From NCBI GenBank assembly GCA_024276995.1, contig JAJRWB010000012.1, positions 33,618-97,617 on the forward strand: 64,000 nucleotides of DNA, given 5' to 3'. This DNA is from Candidatus Eiseniibacteriota bacterium (GTDB lineage: Bacteria; Orphanbacterota; Orphanbacteria; Orphanbacterales; Orphanbacteraceae). A program made the translations under genes and the position numbers. Under the pieces are notes generated by a model. That model saw only the letters and a list, made by a program, of their open reading frames with translations. It was not told the origin of the DNA and did not search any database. Of this stretch, positions 1 to 9,057 are shown piece after piece; the first letter of the stretch is position 1, and every line of letters starts with the position of its first letter.

Positions 1-668
1 GCGTCGAGGGGGTGATCGATTCGGGGCTTCACCGGCTTTCGATCAGCGTGGACGGCGAAGATGAGGTCTCGTATCGCGACGCCATGGGAGGGGGGGATTT
101 CAATGCGCTCAAAGCCAATGTGGACCGTTTTCTCGCGGCCCGCGGGAAGAGGAGAGATCCGGTCGTTACCCTGCGCGTGACCCGTCCCTCGCCCGATCGG
201 TTCGATCGTCCCGGGGAAACGCCGCTGGCGCGGTGGGGAGCCGACTTTCTCCAGGTGGTGGATCCCCACGTGTGGAGCGGGACCGACGCGGCGCGCCGGC
301 GCGGCCTCGGTCTTGGCCTGGGAGGGCCGCTCTCCGCGTGCGCACGGATCTGGTACGGCATGGGAATCCTGTGGGATGGAACGGCGGTGCCCTGCTGCAT
401 GGACATGGAAGGGGAGAAGCCGGTGGGAGACGTGAGGGAGGAGCGTGTGGAGGAGGTTTGGAACAGCGCCGCCATGGTAGAACTGAGAAGGCGTCACGTC
501 GAGGGGCGTTTCGACGGCATCGGCATCTGTTCCGGTTGCGACGAGCTTCGTCTTCCCGGCCCGCACGGGGTGGTGGTGGAGGCGAAGAACCGGGCCAAGG
601 AAAAGGCACGGCGGTTCGCGCCCCGTCTCTTTTCGCGACACGGCGACGTCCGGGGAGGAGGCGATTGA
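1..668 (+). CDS. Radical SAM/SPASM-domain protein, C-terminal part (5' truncated by window edge)
   Basis: Only the C-terminal half or so is in the window; the frame is open to the left edge. It begins with residues typical of a radical SAM barrel (SGLHRLSISVDG) and ends in a SPASM-like cysteine set: one Cys in SACARIW, a CC pair in AVPCCMD, and CSGC near the end. That is the same arrangement as in the complete paralogue at 13365-14357. SPASM cysteines normally bind auxiliary iron-sulfur clusters in enzymes that modify peptides, sugars or cyclitols. The CxxxCxxC motif lies outside the window. It is followed without a gap by glycosyltransferases, so a role in making a modified sugar or glycan is likely but inferred. 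The stop TGA overlaps the TTG start of the next gene. Confidence 0.75.
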   Translation, partial: VEGVIDSGLHRLSISVDGEDEVSYRDAMGGGDFNALKANVDRFLAARGKRRDPVVTLRVTRPSPDRFDRPGETPLARWGADFLQVVDPHVWSGTDAARRRGLGLGLGGPLSACARIWYGMGILWDGTAVPCCMDMEGEKPVGDVREERVEEVWNSAAMVELRRRHVEGRFDGIGICSGCDELRLPGPHGVVVEAKNRAKEKARRFAPRLFSRHGDVRGGGD

Positions 669-1591
669 ACTCGGGCCGGCAAGAAGGGACGCGGCCGTTC
701 ATCGCCGTGCTGATCACCACGAGAAACCGGCGGTCGATCCTGGAAAGGACGCTCTCCCGTCTCTTTCGGAACGAGCCCCCCCCGGGGGGATTCGAGGTGG
801 TGGTGACCGACGACGGGTCGGAGGACGGGACGGCACCGTTCCTCGCGAAGGTTCACCCGCCGGGCCATGTTCGATACCGGTTCGTATCGATCCCTCGCGC
901 CGGCACCGGAACGGGGTTCAACACGGCGGCCGCCGCGGCCGAGGCCGACCATTTCCTCTTTCTCGGCGACGACGCATTCGTCCCCCGCGATCTCGTGGCG
1001 GCGCACGCGCAAAGGTTGCGCGAACTCGACGACCGACGCACCGCGGTCTCGGGGAGGGTGGAGTGGAGCCGCGACCTTCCGCCGTCCCGCTTCCGCGATT
1101 GGCTCGGGAAGGGGATCATTCACCGCCACCCGCCCGGGAGGCGCGCCCGGTTCGCGCCGGCGCGACATTTCTTCACCCTCAACGCCTCGATCCACCGGTG
1201 GTTGTGGGAGAGGGCCGGCGGATTCCCGGAAGATGTGCCGTCGTGGATCGATACGCTCTTCGCTTTTCGCGCGTCGTCGCACGGCATGAGGCTATTCTAC
1301 GACCCCGCCGTGGTGGTCGAACACCACCACGCCTGGACGAAGGAGGCGTTTTGCGCGCGGCGCTACGAGAAGGGGAGGATCGCCGCGCGCCTTCTCGATT
1401 CGTCGCCCCGGTTCGCCGACTTCGTCGAAATCCCCCGGCCCGGGAGGTGGAGAACCGTCATGAGAACAATGAGCCGGTTCGTCGCGGGACCGGCGGGCGC
1501 GCTCGGCGTTCGGGCGGTGGAGGATTGGTGTTTCGCCCATGAAATCAACGGGGCGTTCGTGAAGGGCTATCTCGAGGCGGGCGGGAAATAG
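665..1591 (+). CDS. Glycosyltransferase family 2 (GT-A fold)
   Basis: 308 aa. The N-terminus carries the GT2 signature: a beta strand reaching LITTRN, then VVVTDDGSEDGT, and a DXD-like GDD in FLFLGDDAF that would bind the metal and nucleotide sugar. No membrane segment is obvious, so it is probably a soluble or peripheral inner-face enzyme. The frame is open further upstream to 233, but that part lies over the radical SAM gene. I chose the TTG at 665 because GGGGAGGAG lies 4-12 bases before it and TTGA overlaps the upstream stop. The stop TAG shares one base with the GTG start of the next gene. Acceptor and donor sugars cannot be told from sequence. Confidence 0.85.
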   Translation: MNSGRQEGTRPFIAVLITTRNRRSILERTLSRLFRNEPPPGGFEVVVTDDGSEDGTAPFLAKVHPPGHVRYRFVSIPRAGTGTGFNTAAAAAEADHFLFLGDDAFVPRDLVAAHAQRLRELDDRRTAVSGRVEWSRDLPPSRFRDWLGKGIIHRHPPGRRARFAPARHFFTLNASIHRWLWERAGGFPEDVPSWIDTLFAFRASSHGMRLFYDPAVVVEHHHAWTKEAFCARRYEKGRIAARLLDSSPRFADFVEIPRPGRWRTVMRTMSRFVAGPAGALGVRAVEDWCFAHEINGAFVKGYLEAGGK

Positions 1592-2727
1592 TGCGAAAGC
1601 GTATCATCATTCTCAGCGACCAGGAAGAGATCACCGGTGGGATGGAAACGGGCCTGCTCGAGCTCGCCGGGATGATCGACACGGACCGCTTCGACTTGAC
1701 GGTCGCCGCGCCCGCCGGGGCATTCCTTGAGGAGGCCTCCGCCGTGGCCCGGACCGTCCGCATTTCCGCGGCGCCCTTCGAGTCGAAAGGCGCCGTCCGG
1801 GCACTGCTCCGGCTTCTCCGGGATGGACGGCGAATCGGTCGCGAATTGGCCTCCTCGCTCGGCGATCCCCCGGTCGACCTCGTGCACACCGGGTCGTTCG
1901 GCGCCCACCTTCTCGGCGCCGTCGCCGTCCGCGACCTTCGCGCTTCCCTCGTGTGGGACGTGGAGGACTTCTACGACCATCCCTTCGAGCGGTTCCTCTT
2001 CTCGGCGCTGTCGCGAACGACGAGGGTGAGCGCCTTCTTCCTCGGCCCGGAGACGGAGGCGCGGTTTCCGGCGGCGAGACTCCTCCGAAGACGCACCGTG
2101 CCCGGCGGCGTCGACGCGGAGCGCTTTTCCCCGGGCGGCGAGGGTTCCACCGTGCGCGCCGAGCTGGAGATCCCCCCCGGCGCGGAGGTGGTCGGGTTTC
2201 TCGGACAGCTGATTCCGAGGAAGCGCCCCGCCGAGCTGATCGAAGCCGCGGCGGACCTGCGCCGGCTTCGCCCGTCGCTCCACCTGGTCATCGCGGGGGG
2301 CGACTCTCCCCGGTTCGTGCGGTACGCCGCCGACCTGCGGACCCTCGCGGAGCGGGCGGGGCGGTGGGTGCACCTGGCGGGACGGCGAGGGGACATGGAG
2401 AGGGTGCTGCGCGCCATGGACGTTCTCGTCTTTCCCAGCCGGATCGAGCCTTTCGGGCGCGTGATGCTCGAAGCGCTCGCCGCCGGCGTCCCGGTGGTCG
2501 CGCCTCCCTCGTCGGGCGCCGCGCTCTCCGTGGGAAGGGGGCTGTTCGTGAGCGCCGGCGACCGATCCGTCGCGGGGCTCGTGGAGGCGATCGCGTCGCT
2601 CCTTGCCGATGCCGACAGGCGCCGTCGTCTCGCCGAAGCGGGGCGACGGGTGGTAAGGGAGAAGTTCTCCGCCGTCGCGAGGGCCCGCAATGTGGAATTG
2701 TTTTATGAGGAAGTCATCGATGGCTGA
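1591..2727 (+). CDS. Glycosyltransferase family 4 (GT-B fold)
   Basis: 378 aa. The N-terminal Rossmann domain contains a Gly-rich turn (ITGGME). The C-terminal domain has the standard GT4 features: VVGFLGQLIPRKRP at the domain start, a RVHL-type strand, and an EX7E motif (EPFGRVMLE) near residue 285 that holds the donor nucleotide sugar. It is a retaining transferase by family. The GTG start overlaps the preceding TAG by one base, and the 3' end overlaps the next gene by 8 bases, so it is translationally coupled within the glycan operon. Specificity unknown. Confidence 0.85.
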   Translation: MRKRIIILSDQEEITGGMETGLLELAGMIDTDRFDLTVAAPAGAFLEEASAVARTVRISAAPFESKGAVRALLRLLRDGRRIGRELASSLGDPPVDLVHTGSFGAHLLGAVAVRDLRASLVWDVEDFYDHPFERFLFSALSRTTRVSAFFLGPETEARFPAARLLRRRTVPGGVDAERFSPGGEGSTVRAELEIPPGAEVVGFLGQLIPRKRPAELIEAAADLRRLRPSLHLVIAGGDSPRFVRYAADLRTLAERAGRWVHLAGRRGDMERVLRAMDVLVFPSRIEPFGRVMLEALAAGVPVVAPPSSGAALSVGRGLFVSAGDRSVAGLVEAIASLLADADRRRRLAEAGRRVVREKFSAVARARNVELFYEEVIDG

Positions 2728-3904
2728 TTCTCTTCGAATCGCGGTGCACCACAATCTCGCCGAGGGAGGCGCCCTTCGGGCGCTCCGGCAATTCGTCTCC
2801 GCGCTGGAGGCCCGGCACTACGTGACGTGGGCGCTCCTCGACGGGAGGGGGAAGAGGGTTGGGATTCATTCGGATGCGAAGTTTCTTTCGCTTCCCGGAG
2901 ACGGCACGCTCCACTACCTTCACAAGGTCGCCGACCTGTGGAATCTCCGCGAGGCGGACCGGGCGGCGCGGCGTCTCGCGCAGGCGATCGACGCCGGCGG
3001 CTTCGACATCGTGTTTCTCCACCCCTGCCGCTTCGGCCAGGCGCCCTCCCTGCTCCGGTACGTGAGAACGCCGTCGATCTACTACTGTAATGAACCGCTC
3101 CGGCTCTACCGGGAGGCGATTCCCTTCGAGGATGGTGCTTCGCGCGCCCTCGCTTTCCGTGCGGGACGGGCCATCTTCGCGCCCGTGGGCAGGATGTTGA
3201 ACCGCCGGGACCGCTTCCTCGCCCGCCGGGCGTCGCTCCTGTTGACGAACAGCACTTTCTCGGCACGTGCCGTCGAGGATGCGTATCGCCGCGAAGCGGT
3301 GGTGGTCTCCCCGGGCGTCGACACAGACTCCTTTCATCCCGGCGGGAAAACCGATCGGCCCCCTTACCTGCTTTCCGTCGGAAAACTCGTCGAGAGGAAG
3401 GGACACTACCTGGCCGTCCGGTTCGTCGCCGCTCTTCCACCGGCGAGGCGCCTTCCGCTCGTGGTGGCCGGCTTCCCCGCGGGGCGGCCGTTTCGAAAGC
3501 GTCTCGCGGCGCTCGCCGCGGATAGGGGCGTCGATTTGAGGATCCGGACGAACGTTGACGACGGGGAGCTGGCCGACCTTTACAGGAACGCGCGGCTTAC
3601 GTTTTCTCTCTCCCGCGGCGAACCGCTCGGCCTGGCGGCGCTCGAATCGCAGGCGTGCGGCACACCCGTCGTCGCCCTCGACGAAGGAGGACACCGCGAG
3701 ACGGTGGCCGCCGGCGTCACGGGGGTTCTCGTCGATGCCGACCCGGCGCGGTCCGCCGGCGAAATCGGCGCGCTACTCGGCGACCGTTCCCGCCTTTTCG
3801 CCATGGGAAAGGCGGGGAGGAGGATGATGGAAGAGAAGTGGAGTGTCGCCGCGGCCGGAAGTCGGCTGCTGGCGGAAGTGGAGAGGTTCGTCGATGAGAA
3901 CTGA
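2720..3904 (+). CDS. Glycosyltransferase family 4 (GT-B fold)
   Basis: 394 aa from the ATG at 2720, preceded by GAGGAAG at 8-9 bases; earlier ATGs at 2690 and 2705 lie inside the upstream gene. The N-terminus reads HHNLAEGGALR, the acceptor-domain glycine loop. The C-terminal domain has LLSVGKLVERKG and the EX7E motif EPLGLAALE, followed by the usual GTPVVA loop. It belongs to the GT4 family of retaining transferases that build polysaccharide repeat units. It overlaps the next gene by 11 bases. Donor and acceptor are unknown. Confidence 0.85.
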   Translation: MADSLRIAVHHNLAEGGALRALRQFVSALEARHYVTWALLDGRGKRVGIHSDAKFLSLPGDGTLHYLHKVADLWNLREADRAARRLAQAIDAGGFDIVFLHPCRFGQAPSLLRYVRTPSIYYCNEPLRLYREAIPFEDGASRALAFRAGRAIFAPVGRMLNRRDRFLARRASLLLTNSTFSARAVEDAYRREAVVVSPGVDTDSFHPGGKTDRPPYLLSVGKLVERKGHYLAVRFVAALPPARRLPLVVAGFPAGRPFRKRLAALAADRGVDLRIRTNVDDGELADLYRNARLTFSLSRGEPLGLAALESQACGTPVVALDEGGHRETVAAGVTGVLVDADPARSAGEIGALLGDRSRLFAMGKAGRRMMEEKWSVAAAGSRLLAEVERFVDEN

Positions 3905-4862
3905 CCCTCGTGTCGAAGTGGTGGTGGTCAATCGGAACGGCCGCCCTCACCTGGCGAAATGCCTGCGCTCTCTCCGGGACCAGGAGTACGGTCGTTTCGG
4001 CGTGGTCGTGGTGGACAACGATTCGAGCGACGGGTCGAGGGAAGAGGTGGCCCGCGACTTTCCCGAATTCAGGCGGATCCACCTCGGGCGCAACCGCGGT
4101 TTCGGTGCGGCGGTGAACGCCGGTTTCGCATCGGTCGACGCGGATTACTACGCCCTCCTCAACAGCGACGCCGAGGCGCCGAGGAACTGGATCCGTGCGC
4201 TGGTCGAAGAAGCGGCGAAGAGGCGCGGCATCGGCATGGTGGCGTGCGACATCGTCGAGGGAGGCGCCGGTGGGGGGCGCGTCTCATCGGGGCTCACGGT
4301 GAGCCGCGACGGCTTCGCCCTTCTTCGGTGGAACGATCTCGAAGACGCGCCCCTCCTCGGGCCGAGCGGCGCGGCGGCCCTCTACGCGGCGCCCCTCATC
4401 GACGGCACCGGCGGGTTCGAAGAGAACTACTTCCTGTACTACGAAGACGCCGACCTCGCTATGCGCGCCCGTCTTCTCGGCTGGGAGTGCGCCCACGCCG
4501 CGTCCGCGCCCGTTCGCCACGTCCATTCCGCCTCGGCCGGAAAGGATCGACGCGGGAAGAGAAGGCTTCTCCACCGGAATCGTCTCGAGTTCATCGCCCG
4601 ATGCTGGCCGCGCCCCCTTCTTCTCGCCCACGCGCACTGGATCGTCCTGGGCGAGGCGGGGGCCCTCGCCTACTCTCTCCTGCGCGCTCGCCCGGTTGAG
4701 TTCGCCCGGAACCTCGCCGATCTCGCCGCCGTCGCGATCCGGCTTCCGGCGCTTCGCCGCCGCGCCGCTTCGATCCCCGTCCGTGCCGCGCCGCCGCGAC
4801 TCTGGCCGCGGAGCGGCGGGATTTCCATCCTTCGCCGACGACTCCCGGGGAGGAAACCGTGA
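3894..4862 (+). CDS. Glycosyltransferase family 2, rhamnosyltransferase-like
   Basis: 322 aa. It shows VVVVNRNG, VVVVDNDSSDGS, the NRGFGAAVNAGF turn and an ALLNSDAE DXD-type motif. Further on it has ENYFLYYEDADLAMR, which is characteristic of the WbbL/RfbF-like GT2 subgroup that adds sugars such as rhamnose to lipid-linked glycans. A hydrophobic stretch near residues 250-270 could anchor it to the membrane. The start at 3894 overlaps the previous stop, with GGAGAGG 8 bases upstream. The GTG of the next gene overlaps its stop (GTGA). The rhamnose specificity is inferred from family resemblance only. Confidence 0.82.
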   Translation: MRTDPRVEVVVVNRNGRPHLAKCLRSLRDQEYGRFGVVVVDNDSSDGSREEVARDFPEFRRIHLGRNRGFGAAVNAGFASVDADYYALLNSDAEAPRNWIRALVEEAAKRRGIGMVACDIVEGGAGGGRVSSGLTVSRDGFALLRWNDLEDAPLLGPSGAAALYAAPLIDGTGGFEENYFLYYEDADLAMRARLLGWECAHAASAPVRHVHSASAGKDRRGKRRLLHRNRLEFIARCWPRPLLLAHAHWIVLGEAGALAYSLLRARPVEFARNLADLAAVAIRLPALRRRAASIPVRAAPPRLWPRSGGISILRRRLPGRKP

Positions 4863-5827
4863 GGATCCTTTTCGTAACCGCAAAGGGCCGGCCGATCACC
4901 GGGGCATCGATCTATGCGCGACTCGTGATCGAGCATGTCCTTCCCGCGGTGGACGGCGCCGTCTATGCGAAGCCCCGCGACCTCGACGACAGGTGGGACG
5001 CGATCCATGTTCTCGACGGGAAGCGGATCCCCCGCCCGGTTTGGAAAAGAGGCGGGGACAATCTGATCCTCGACGTCCACGATCATTACTGGTGCTCCCC
5101 ACCGGATTTCCCAGCCCCCGACCGGGCGCTCCGGCTCCTCGCGCAGAAGATCCGCAAGCGGCATTTCGAGAAGGTTCTCGGCAGGGCCGGCCGGGTGATC
5201 GTACATTCCGACGCCGTGGCGGCCGCCCTCTCCCATCGGTCGGTGCTGAAGGTGAATCTCGGTGTTCCCATCCCCTCCGGGCGTCGCGCGGAAGAGAAGA
5301 AAAGGCACGCGATCCTGCTCGCCGGGAGAGACCTCTTTCGAAAAGGGGTGGTCCCTCTCTTCGACGCGCTTCGGATCGCCCTCGACGCGGTTCCCTCGCT
5401 CGAACTGCTCCTCGCGGGGAAGGAGTACCCCCACGCTCTCGCCGGGGCGAAGCTCCTTTCGGCGCACCTTCCGGTGCGTTTTCTCGGCGAACGGACGCCC
5501 GAGGAGATGGATACGCTCTACGAAGAGGTGGCCGGCGTGGTTCTCCCATCCTGGATCGAGGCGTTCGGCATGACGATCCTCGAGGCGATGGCTCGGCGTG
5601 TCCCGGTGATCGCCACCGACTGCGGGGGGCCGGCGGAAGTCGTCCGGCACCGCGTGACGGGACAGCTCGTTCCCCCGGGCGATTCCCGCGCACTGGCGGA
5701 GGCGATGGTCACCCTCTTTCGCGAGAAACGGCTCGTTGCCTCCTGGGCGGAAGCGGGTCGCGATCTTGTCGCCCGCCGCCATTCGATCGACGCTATGGTC
5801 TCCGGCATGATCGAAGCGTATTGCTGA
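4859..5827 (+). CDS. Glycosyltransferase family 4 (GT-B fold)
   Basis: 322 aa, short for GT4 because the acceptor domain is compact. GTG start in a GTGA overlap with GGGGAGGA upstream. The N-terminal part reads GRPITGASIYAR. The donor domain has LLAGRDLFRKG and the EX7E motif EAFGMTILE with the following VIATDCGGPAE loop, all typical of this family. It is the last gene of the first tightly overlapping block; a 100-base gap follows before the next transferase. Confidence 0.83.
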   Translation: MRILFVTAKGRPITGASIYARLVIEHVLPAVDGAVYAKPRDLDDRWDAIHVLDGKRIPRPVWKRGGDNLILDVHDHYWCSPPDFPAPDRALRLLAQKIRKRHFEKVLGRAGRVIVHSDAVAAALSHRSVLKVNLGVPIPSGRRAEEKKRHAILLAGRDLFRKGVVPLFDALRIALDAVPSLELLLAGKEYPHALAGAKLLSAHLPVRFLGERTPEEMDTLYEEVAGVVLPSWIEAFGMTILEAMARRVPVIATDCGGPAEVVRHRVTGQLVPPGDSRALAEAMVTLFREKRLVASWAEAGRDLVARRHSIDAMVSGMIEAYC

Positions 5828-5886
5828 CCGCCCGTCGGGATCGGAACGGCGGGAAGAGCGGAAGTGCAATGCGGGGGCTCGTCGGG

Positions 5887-5892
5887 TATAAT
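5887..5892 (+). promoter_or_regulatory. Candidate -10 element (TATAAT) before the 5928 glycosyltransferase
   Basis: A perfect TATAAT lies in the only sizeable gap of the glycan cluster (5828-5927), about 35 bases before the ATG at 5928. No good -35 hexamer is seen 17 bases upstream (GTGCAA there), so this is a weak prediction. Confidence 0.35.
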
Positions 5893-5927
5893 CCGTCATC
5901 CGACCGACCGGCCGGCCCGGAGGGGTT

Positions 5928-7139
5928 ATGAAGATACTCATGGTGGCGCCGACTCCGTTCTTCGCGAACAGGGGGTGCCATATCCGCATCTTGAGCGAGA
6001 TCCGCGCCCTCCAGGGGCTCGGGCATGCCGTGTCGGTGGTGACCTACCATATCGGCGAAACGCCCGACGGCGTCGACGCCTACAGGATTCCACCTGTTCC
6101 CTGGTACGGGAAGCTCGAAGCGGGGCCCTCCTGGCGAAAGCCCTTTCTCGATATCCTGTTGATTCTCCGAACATGGGCGGTGGCGCGAAAACTCCGCCCC
6201 GACATTCTTTACGGCCATCTCCACGAGGGCGCATTCGTGGCGGACATGGCGCGTCTCCTTCTGCGCCGGCCGATACCGCTCCTTTTCGATGTGCAAGACA
6301 GCCTCACCGCGGAGCTGAGGTCGTACCGGTTCGTCCGGACCGGTTCCTTCGCGGAGCGGATCTTCCTGAAACTCGAGCGGTGGATCTGCAGCCGGGCGGA
6401 TCACCTCGTTTGCAGCTCCCCCTCGAGCGCGGAGCTGATCCGAAACGAATTCAACGCGGACAGATCCCGGGTGGAAACGATGGAAGACGGCGTCGACCGG
6501 AAACATTTCGCCGTGGCGAAAAGGAACGGTCTCCGGAAGAAACTCCGGATTCCGGAAGGCAAGAAGGTGGTGATCTACTCGGGGGCCCTGCTCAAGGTGA
6601 AGGGCGTCGACTTTCTTTTCGATGCCATCGAGCGGGTGTCCGCCAAGCGGGAGGATGTCCACTTCCTGCTCGTCGGTTACCCGGTGGAAGAGTCGAAGGA
6701 GAGGATCGCCGCCCTCGGCCTGCTCGATAAGGTCACCTTCACCGGCGTCGTGCCCTACGGGGATCTTCCGGATTACCTCGCGCTCGGCGATTTGGCGGTA
6801 GACCCGAAGATCGATCTCGCCTCGGAGTCGAGCGCCAAGATCGTCTTCTACATGGCGTCCGGCCTGCCGGTGGTCGGCTTCGATACTCCGGTTACACGGT
6901 CGTATCTGGGCGATGCCGGCGTCTACGCGCTCTCCGGTTCGCCCGAGGACCTGGCGGCGAAGATTCTCTCCGTCATCGACTCCCCGCGCCTCGCGGATTC
7001 GATGCGGCGTGAAGCGAAAAGAAGGGTGTGGGAGCGCTTCGACTGGGAGCGGAACATCCGGATCGTCGAGAGATCGCTCCGCCGTCTCGTCGAAGTTCCC
7101 GGATCGGCGGAGGGCGATCTTGCGCCGCCCGAGCCTTAA
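5928..7139 (+). CDS. Glycosyltransferase family 4-like, variant EX7E
   Basis: 403 aa with an ATG start and GGAGGGG 3-9 bases upstream. N-terminal MVAPTPFFANRGCHIR is the usual acceptor-domain opening; the donor domain begins with VVIYSGALLKVKG. Where other family members have EX7E it reads ESSAKIVFY, keeping the first Glu but not the second. A Lys-Ile-x-x-Tyr-Met-Ala-Ser-Gly-Leu-Pro pattern follows, as in a recognised GT4 subgroup. It is likely active on a lipid-linked or surface glycan. Its 3' end overlaps the next gene by 20 bases. Confidence 0.8.
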   Translation: MKILMVAPTPFFANRGCHIRILSEIRALQGLGHAVSVVTYHIGETPDGVDAYRIPPVPWYGKLEAGPSWRKPFLDILLILRTWAVARKLRPDILYGHLHEGAFVADMARLLLRRPIPLLFDVQDSLTAELRSYRFVRTGSFAERIFLKLERWICSRADHLVCSSPSSAELIRNEFNADRSRVETMEDGVDRKHFAVAKRNGLRKKLRIPEGKKVVIYSGALLKVKGVDFLFDAIERVSAKREDVHFLLVGYPVEESKERIAALGLLDKVTFTGVVPYGDLPDYLALGDLAVDPKIDLASESSAKIVFYMASGLPVVGFDTPVTRSYLGDAGVYALSGSPEDLAAKILSVIDSPRLADSMRREAKRRVWERFDWERNIRIVERSLRRLVEVPGSAEGDLAPPEP

Positions 7140-9057
7140 CCGGCGGTTCGCGTTGCCCCTTCTGGTCGTCGCCGCGGTCTTCGCGGCTCATGGCGTGTCC
7201 CTCCGAAACGGTTTCGTCTACGACGATGTCGATCTCGTGGTTCACCGGACGTCCGGTTCCGGGGAGCCGGGCCTGCGCACATTCGATCCCGACGAACGAC
7301 CGGTGCGACGGATCACGCTCATCGTCGACAAGGCACTCTGGGGGATGCGCCCGGCGGGATACCACCTGACGAACGTGATTCTCCATGCGGTGTGCTCCCT
7401 TCTCGTATTCCTCGTGGGCGCCCGGATCTCGTCCCGGAGCGCGGGAGCGGTCGGTGCACTGCTCTTCGCCGTGCACCCGATCGCAACGGAGTCGGTGGCC
7501 TGCATCACCCATAGGAAAGAGATGCTCGCCGCCGGGTTTCTCATGGGAGGATATCTCGTATTCTTTCGGAAGCCGGAGCGGTGGGCGAATCGTGTCGGCG
7601 CGGCGGCGCTCTATGCGCTCGGCCTGTTTTCGAAGGCGTCCGCGGGAACGCTGCCTCTCCTCGCGGCCGTCACGGAATGGATTCGTGGCGAGTGGGATCT
7701 GCGACGCCTTATGAAATATGCGCCCCTGCTCCTGCCGGCGGTTCTCTTCCTGGCGGTGAAATCGAGCGCGCTGCACGACTACAGCCGCTCCCGTGTCGGA
7801 GGAAGGTCGTATTACCAGAGATTCAACCCGGAGTTGGGGGGAGAGGCTTCGTACGACGCCGTGCTGGTGAACGCCGCGGCGGCGCAGGGGATGGCGTTCC
7901 GCTACTTCCTTTGGCCGATCCCTCTTTGCGCGGAGCACACGATTCCAGAAAGCCCCGCCGTGCGCGCGGCATGGGCCGTGACGGCGCTCGCCGGAATCAC
8001 GTTTCTCCTCTTCCTGGTCGCAAGGTTCCGGCGCCGCCGGCCGGGCGCGGCGATCGCCGCCGCCTGGATGCTGATCACGCCCCTTCCGACGTCGAACCTC
8101 GTCCCGGTGACATTCTTCTTCGCCGAACGATACCTTTATATTCCCCTCGCCGGCTTCTGCTGGCTCGTGGGAATCGGCGTCGCGGCGGCGGCGGCGCTTC
8201 CCATGCCGGAGGGGACGCGCCGCGCCGGCCGGTTCGCGCTTATCTTGCTCCTGCTCGCCGCGACCCTTCTCTCCGCCTCGAGAACCGTCCGCTGGAAGGA
8301 CAATGAAACGCTTCTCGCCGCGACTCTCGAGACGAACCGCGGGGCGCCGAACGCCGGCTATTATATGGCGGGTATCCTCGCCGAAGAGGGGAGGAGGGAC
8401 GAAGCGGTTCGTCTTCTCCGTTCCGTGATGAAGCGATGCCCCGAAAGTCCGGTGATCCATGCGAAAATGGGATCGATCTTCTGGGATGCGGGGGAGCTCG
8501 ACTCTTCCCTCGTTCATCTCGAGCGGGCGGCGTTGCTCCGCCCCGGATGGGGAAGGGTGCTCGGCGATATCGGAACGCTCTACTGCAGGAAAGGGGATTT
8601 CCAAACCGGTGTGGCGAAGCTGAAAGAGGCGCTCGCCGCGAAAAACGACCTGACCTCGGCGCGCTATAATTTAGGCTTGGCCTATCTTCGCACCGGCAGG
8701 GAGGATGAGGCGCGCGAGGAACTTCGCACCGCCTGGAACTCGAAACCGGACGACCCTTCGATCGCCCAGGCATTGGCGGAGGCGTCTCTTCTTTCGGGAC
8801 GGCCCGACGCGGCGGCGGTGGTGTTGGACGATCTTCTTCGGCACTCGCCGGACGATAATTCGGCCCTGTGGGGCGCCGCGCGGGCGCGGCTCGCCATGGG
8901 GGACACCGCGGCATGCCAGGAAAGGCTTGGCGCCATGCTTTCCTCCTCCGCCCCCGATACCCTCCTCGCCCGCGAAGCGAGAAAGCTTCTCACCGCTCTT
9001 CGCGAGGCGTCGCCGGCGTCCGGCGGCGCGGGGGCCGAAAGGGAGGTGATGAGATGA
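7120..9057 (+). CDS. TMTC-like integral membrane protein with C-terminal TPR repeats
   Basis: 645 aa from the TTG at 7120, with GGAGGG 6 bases before it; the open frame starts earlier but runs over the preceding gene. About the first 390 residues are multi-pass membrane. They hold the loop motif NGFVYDD, a GYHLTNVILHA helix and AVHPIATESVA. This matches the TMTC/DUF1736 class of GT-C-like proteins known in eukaryotes as O-mannosyltransferases. The last 230 residues are TPR-like helical repeats with paired Ala/Gly/Tyr positions (for example NLGLAYLRTGREDEA). The likely role is a membrane glycosyltransferase or glycan-assembly partner. It ends in an ATGA overlap with the sulfatase-fold gene. 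Confidence 0.75.
   Translation: MRRPSLNRRFALPLLVVAAVFAAHGVSLRNGFVYDDVDLVVHRTSGSGEPGLRTFDPDERPVRRITLIVDKALWGMRPAGYHLTNVILHAVCSLLVFLVGARISSRSAGAVGALLFAVHPIATESVACITHRKEMLAAGFLMGGYLVFFRKPERWANRVGAAALYALGLFSKASAGTLPLLAAVTEWIRGEWDLRRLMKYAPLLLPAVLFLAVKSSALHDYSRSRVGGRSYYQRFNPELGGEASYDAVLVNAAAAQGMAFRYFLWPIPLCAEHTIPESPAVRAAWAVTALAGITFLLFLVARFRRRRPGAAIAAAWMLITPLPTSNLVPVTFFFAERYLYIPLAGFCWLVGIGVAAAAALPMPEGTRRAGRFALILLLLAATLLSASRTVRWKDNETLLAATLETNRGAPNAGYYMAGILAEEGRRDEAVRLLRSVMKRCPESPVIHAKMGSIFWDAGELDSSLVHLERAALLRPGWGRVLGDIGTLYCRKGDFQTGVAKLKEALAAKNDLTSARYNLGLAYLRTGREDEAREELRTAWNSKPDDPSIAQALAEASLLSGRPDAAAVVLDDLLRHSPDDNSALWGAARARLAMGDTAACQERLGAMLSSSAPDTLLAREARKLLTALREASPASGGAGAEREVMR

Noticed and set aside
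233..664. Extension of the GT2 gene upstream to 233
   Set aside because: It would overlap the radical SAM gene and has no ribosome site; the TTG at 665 has one.
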